From Planktothrix tepida PCC 9214 (GTDB taxonomy: Bacteria > Cyanobacteriota > Cyanobacteriia > Cyanobacteriales > Microcoleaceae), in assembly GCF_900009145.1 (NCBI RefSeq), contig NZ_LN889782.1:493589-557588 (forward strand): DNA of 64,000 nt, given 5' to 3'. A program made the translations under genes and the position numbers. This document shows, one piece after another, positions 61,614-64,000 of the stretch (position 1 is the first letter of the stretch; the number at the start of each line of letters is the position of its first letter). Below the pieces are notes generated by a model. The model did not search any database. It was not told the DNA's origin and saw nothing but the letters and a program-made list of their open reading frames with translations.

Positions 61614-62855
61614 TTAAGTTGTATATTCAGCGTTAATTTTCACATAGTCATAACTTAAATCGCATCCCCAAGCTTTGCTGGTTCCAGGGCCATTGCCGAT
61701 TTGAACTGAAATTAACACGGTATCTTCTTTGAGATATTCTCCCGTTGGTGCTTTCTTTAAATATTCATTAGCTGCATTGCGATCAAACGCTAAGGGTTGA
61801 CCATATTGCATTAAAAGAAAATCCCCTAACTTAATTTCTAAATGATTCTGGTCAAAATGGACTCCAGCACGTCCAGCCGCCGCCGCAATGCGTCCCCAGT
61901 TGGGATCACGACCAAAAATTGCCGACTTCACCAAGGATGAACCCACAATAGTTTTCGCAACTTTACTCGCGGAGGCTTCATCTTCTGCACCAGAAACTTG
62001 AACTTCAATTAAACAAGTAGCGCCTTCTCCATCCCGCGCAATTGCTTTGGCTAAATATTCACAAACCGCCGTTAACATCCCTTCTAATTTTTCGGCTTCT
62101 GGCCCCATGGCGGTAATGGCCGGAGTCCGAGAGGCACCATTGGCTAAAGCAATTAAAGAATCATTGGTACTGGTATCTCCATCAACAGTCACTTGGTTAA
62201 AACTCCGGTTGGTCGCACGAGTTAACATTTCTTGCCAAAGGGGAGGAGAAACCGCAGCATCGCAGGTGACAAAGGCTAACATAGTGGCCATATTGGGGTG
62301 GATCATTCCCGAACCCTTGCAAATTCCGCCAATTCTCACCGGACGATCCCCAAACTGGGTTTCTAAAGCAATGGTTTTGGGAACTAAATCCGTTGTCATG
62401 ATCGCTTTGGATGCGGCTTGATTACCCGTTTCTGACAATTCGGCGACTAACTTCGGAATTCCTGCTTTGAGTGCATCCATTTTAATCCGTTGACCGATGA
62501 CTCCGGTGGAAGCGAGTAAAATTGATTCCGGTGCAATATTTAAAACAGCAGCTAAAGCTTGGGCTGATTCTACGGCATCTGTCCAACCTGCTTCTCCTGT
62601 GGCGGCATTGGCTTGTCCTGAATTACATAAAATTGCTTTCGCACTAGGTTTGGCTTGCAGCTGTTGACGGCAATAGTCTACACAGGCGGCTCTAACTTGA
62701 CTGGTGGTAAACACCCCCGCCGCGATCGCATCAACATCAGACACAATTAAGGCTAAATCGGGTAATCCTGATAGTTTTAATCCGGCTGTAATTCCCGATG
62801 CTCGATATCCTCTAGGTGCTGTGACTCCACCCTCAATCACTTTCCAATCTGACAT
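61614..62855 (-). CDS. argJ: Bifunctional ornithine acetyltransferase / N-acetylglutamate synthase
   Basis: ArgJ moves acetyl from N-acetylornithine to glutamate in the cyclic arginine pathway; some versions also use acetyl-CoA. It encodes 413 residues from ATG 62855, which has GGAAGGGG just upstream; a TTG at 62882 is less likely. The self-cleavage site lies in GMIHPNMATMLAFVTCD, where the Thr of ATML becomes the new N-terminal nucleophile. GSGMIHP, VDGDTSTNDSL and FGRDPNWGRI are further family words. Heptamer repeats abut its stop codon. Confidence 0.95.
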   Translation of the reverse strand: MSDWKVIEGGVTAPRGYRASGITAGLKLSGLPDLALIVSDVDAIAAGVFTTSQVRAACVDYCRQQLQAKPSAKAILCNSGQANAATGEAGWTDAVESAQALAAVLNIAPESILLASTGVIGQRIKMDALKAGIPKLVAELSETGNQAASKAIMTTDLVPKTIALETQFGDRPVRIGGICKGSGMIHPNMATMLAFVTCDAAVSPPLWQEMLTRATNRSFNQVTVDGDTSTNDSLIALANGASRTPAITAMGPEAEKLEGMLTAVCEYLAKAIARDGEGATCLIEVQVSGAEDEASASKVAKTIVGSSLVKSAIFGRDPNWGRIAAAAGRAGVHFDQNHLEIKLGDFLLMQYGQPLAFDRNAANEYLKKAPTGEYLKEDTVLISVQIGNGPGTSKAWGCDLSYDYVKINAEYTT

Positions 62856-62975
62856 GATTTCCCCTTCCAATATTACTGACAAGCGATTATATCAATAACC
62901 GTAGGCAGGGGGAGAAGAGGAGTACTCCTGAGTAGGGGAAGAGAAGGAAATAATTAACACCCGTCAACCGTCAAT

Positions 62976-62994
62976 AACAGGCAAGATGCCTGTT
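62976..62994. repeat. Short hairpin upstream of argJ
   Basis: AACAGGCA-AGA-TGCCTGTT, 8-bp perfect arms and 3-nt loop, between argJ and the terminator of the small-gene triplet. It could add to termination or be a dispersed repeat. Confidence 0.45.
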
Positions 62995-63000
62995 CCACAA

Positions 63001-63033
63001 AAAATATCCCCACTTGCTACAGCAAAGCGGGGG
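63001..63033 (-). terminator. Terminator after the triplet of small genes
   Basis: On the minus strand CCCC(C)GCTTTGC and GCAAGTGGGG form a stem with a short loop, followed by ATATTTTTT. It lies about 45 bp after the last small gene. Confidence 0.75.
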
Positions 63034-63079
63034 CATTGATAGATTCATGGTAAATTTCAGGTTATGTAACAACAATCAA

Positions 63080-63271
63080 TTAACTCATGGATGATCCACT
63101 ACGATCATAGTTGCTTGCATTTTCAGTCGGTTTGCCTTGAATTGTTGTCCGATAATCACCCGGTTCAATGCCAACTTCATCCGCCACACGATTGAGTAAA
63201 GATTGTTGACGATTTTTGATCAGTTTATGGTGACGCATCATTAAAGAACGAGCTTGATCTTGGGTATCCAT
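63080..63271 (-). CDS. Tandem small protein, copy 3
   Basis: It encodes 63 residues, MDTQDQARSLMMRHHKLIKN, then RQQSLLNRVADEVGIEPGDY and a polar Asn/Ser tail ending SGSSMS. AGGAGAAACAG lies before the ATG. It is the last of three tandem paralogues and the most diverged: MD instead of MG at the start, YRTTIQ instead of CTMIQ in the middle, so it lacks the Cys of the other two. A terminator follows. Predicted two-helix, cytosolic. Function unknown. Confidence 0.8.
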   Translation of the reverse strand: MDTQDQARSLMMRHHKLIKNRQQSLLNRVADEVGIEPGDYRTTIQGKPTENASNYDRSGSSMS

Positions 63272-63335
63272 AATCTGTTTCTCCTTTTTTTAAAATTGAA
63301 TGTTTTCCTGATTTTAAAAGAACTCAAGTTGAGAC

Positions 63336-63527
63336 TTAGCTCATCGTGGCATTGCTACGTCCATAATTATTGGTAGCATTGGAGTTGGGTTTGCCTTGAA
63401 TCATCGTGCAATCACCCGGTTCTGTACCCACTTCATCCGCCACACGATTGAGTAAAGATTGTTGACGGTTTTTGATCATTTGATGATGACGCATCATTAA
63501 AGAACGAGCTTGATCTTGAGTACCCAT
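63336..63527 (-). CDS. Tandem small protein, copy 2
   Basis: It encodes 63 residues, starting MGTQDQARSLMMRHHQMIKN. RVADEVGTEPGDCTMIQGKP is shared almost exactly with copy 1. AGGAGAAACAG precedes the ATG. The N-terminal 35 residues, which hold RHH and NRQQSLLNRV, look helical; the tail is variable in Asn/Ser. Its spacer to copy 3 is 64 bp and shares the same ribosome site, so the duplication unit includes the leader. Confidence 0.82.
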   Translation of the reverse strand: MGTQDQARSLMMRHHQMIKNRQQSLLNRVADEVGTEPGDCTMIQGKPNSNATNNYGRSNATMS

Positions 63528-63608
63528 AATCTGTTTCTCCTGTTGTCGCTTGTGTAAGTTAAGGTTTGTTGAACGAAATATTAAGAAAGATTAAAATTCT
63601 TAATCGGA

Positions 63609-63800
63609 CTAACTCATTGTGGCATTGCTGCGATCATAGCTAGTTGCAGAATGGTTGTTGGGTTTGCCTTGAATCATGGTGCAATCACCGGGATCTGTAC
63701 CGACTTCATCCGCCACGCGATTCAGTAAGGACTGTTGACGATTTTTGATGGTGTGGTGATGACGCATCATTAAGGCGCGAGCTTGATCTTGAGTACCCAT
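63609..63800 (-). CDS. Tandem small protein, copy 1
   Basis: It encodes 63 residues, MGTQDQARALMMRHHHTIKN, then the shared RQQSLLNRVADEVGTDPGDC. AGGAGGAC lies about 8 nt before the ATG, the strongest of the three sites, and this copy heads the presumed operon. The AT-rich 160 bp upstream (63840-63960) likely hold the promoter. Three copies under strong ribosome sites suggest high dosage. I do not recognise a named family. Confidence 0.82.
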   Translation of the reverse strand: MGTQDQARALMMRHHHTIKNRQQSLLNRVADEVGTDPGDCTMIQGKPNNHSATSYDRSNATMS

Positions 63801-64000
63801 GAGTTTGTCCTCCTAAGTAACGAGCCTAAAAAAGAACAGGCTGTTTTTGTCTTCAATTTTTAATATACCAGAAGATTCTGTATTCTATTTTACAAAATGC
63901 CTCAACTTAACAAAAATTTACAAATTTCTTATCATTCACACATCTACAAAAAAACCTCTACCGCAGGGGAGAGGAGTGGGGGGACGGGGGGACAAGGGGA

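Noticed and set aside
63965..64000. G-rich end of the window as a G-quadruplex regulatory element
   Set aside because: It looks like the same degenerate G-rich tandem tract as 3612-3692 and is cut by the window edge, so nothing specific can be said.

Overview
The window reads as chromosomal DNA of a filamentous cyanobacterium. Evidence includes phosphoribulokinase, a photosystem-repair type FtsH, an EGY-like site-2 protease, flavin-dependent ThyX, scattered HIP1 octamers (GCGATCGC, e.g. near 2113, 5305 and 9768) and heptameric tandem repeats between genes. The sequence is AT-rich. The style resembles Planktothrix/Oscillatoria, but that genus guess is inference.

Layout. 1-6000: FtsW (cut by the window edge), a GT4 glycosyltransferase, the RbgA/YlqF GTPase, a UspA protein, Pgk, then a shrunken ISL3-type relic. 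6170-9490: a translationally coupled toxin / antitoxin / KGGVGR-type ATPase operon and a PLD-like protein. 9650-18850: UvrA, a decayed IS701-type element, an MliC-like secreted protein, Prk, a small protein, a LysR regulator and a site-2 protease. 18900-28050: a degenerate beta-lactamase-fold protein, an ABC exporter pair, a small secreted protein, a TetR regulator and a 1711-residue STAND ATPase with 14 WD40 repeats. 28380-32860: small secreted proteins, an ArsA-type ATPase relic, an APH-fold kinase, a MalK-like ATPase and an HD protein. 32970-36250: ThyX, dUTPase, dCMP deaminase, an adenylate-kinase-like protein and RNase PH. These enzymes can carry dCMP/dUTP to dTMP. 36330-45060: a ParM-like actin with a ParR-like partner, FtsH, PepP, a GT28 MGDG-synthase-like enzyme and a GH1 glycosidase.

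45068-54279 is a type I-C CRISPR-Cas locus: 17 repeats, an AT-rich leader, two fossil repeats, cas7, cas8c, cas5c and a divergent cas3. No cas4, cas1 or cas2 is present. The cas5c gene is split by a 2433-bp group II intron in the sense orientation. Joining the flanks at the predicted splice sites restores one 222-codon reading frame with the expected Cas5c sequence. Interference by this locus therefore probably depends on RNA splicing. The intron-encoded protein keeps its reverse transcriptase, but its HNH endonuclease is frameshifted.

54446-64000: a tRNA-Val(CAC) and a decayed tRNA-Val-like copy, an exopolysaccharide cluster (GT4, GT2, Wza-like export protein, Wzc-like kinase), ArgJ and three tandem 63-residue paralogues of unknown function.

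The most interesting items are the intron-split cas5c, the HigBA-like/KGGVGR ATPase operon, the chromosomal ParM/ParR-like pair, the GT28+GH1 pair, the triplicated small genes, and a short palindrome inserted cleanly inside a heptamer repeat run.
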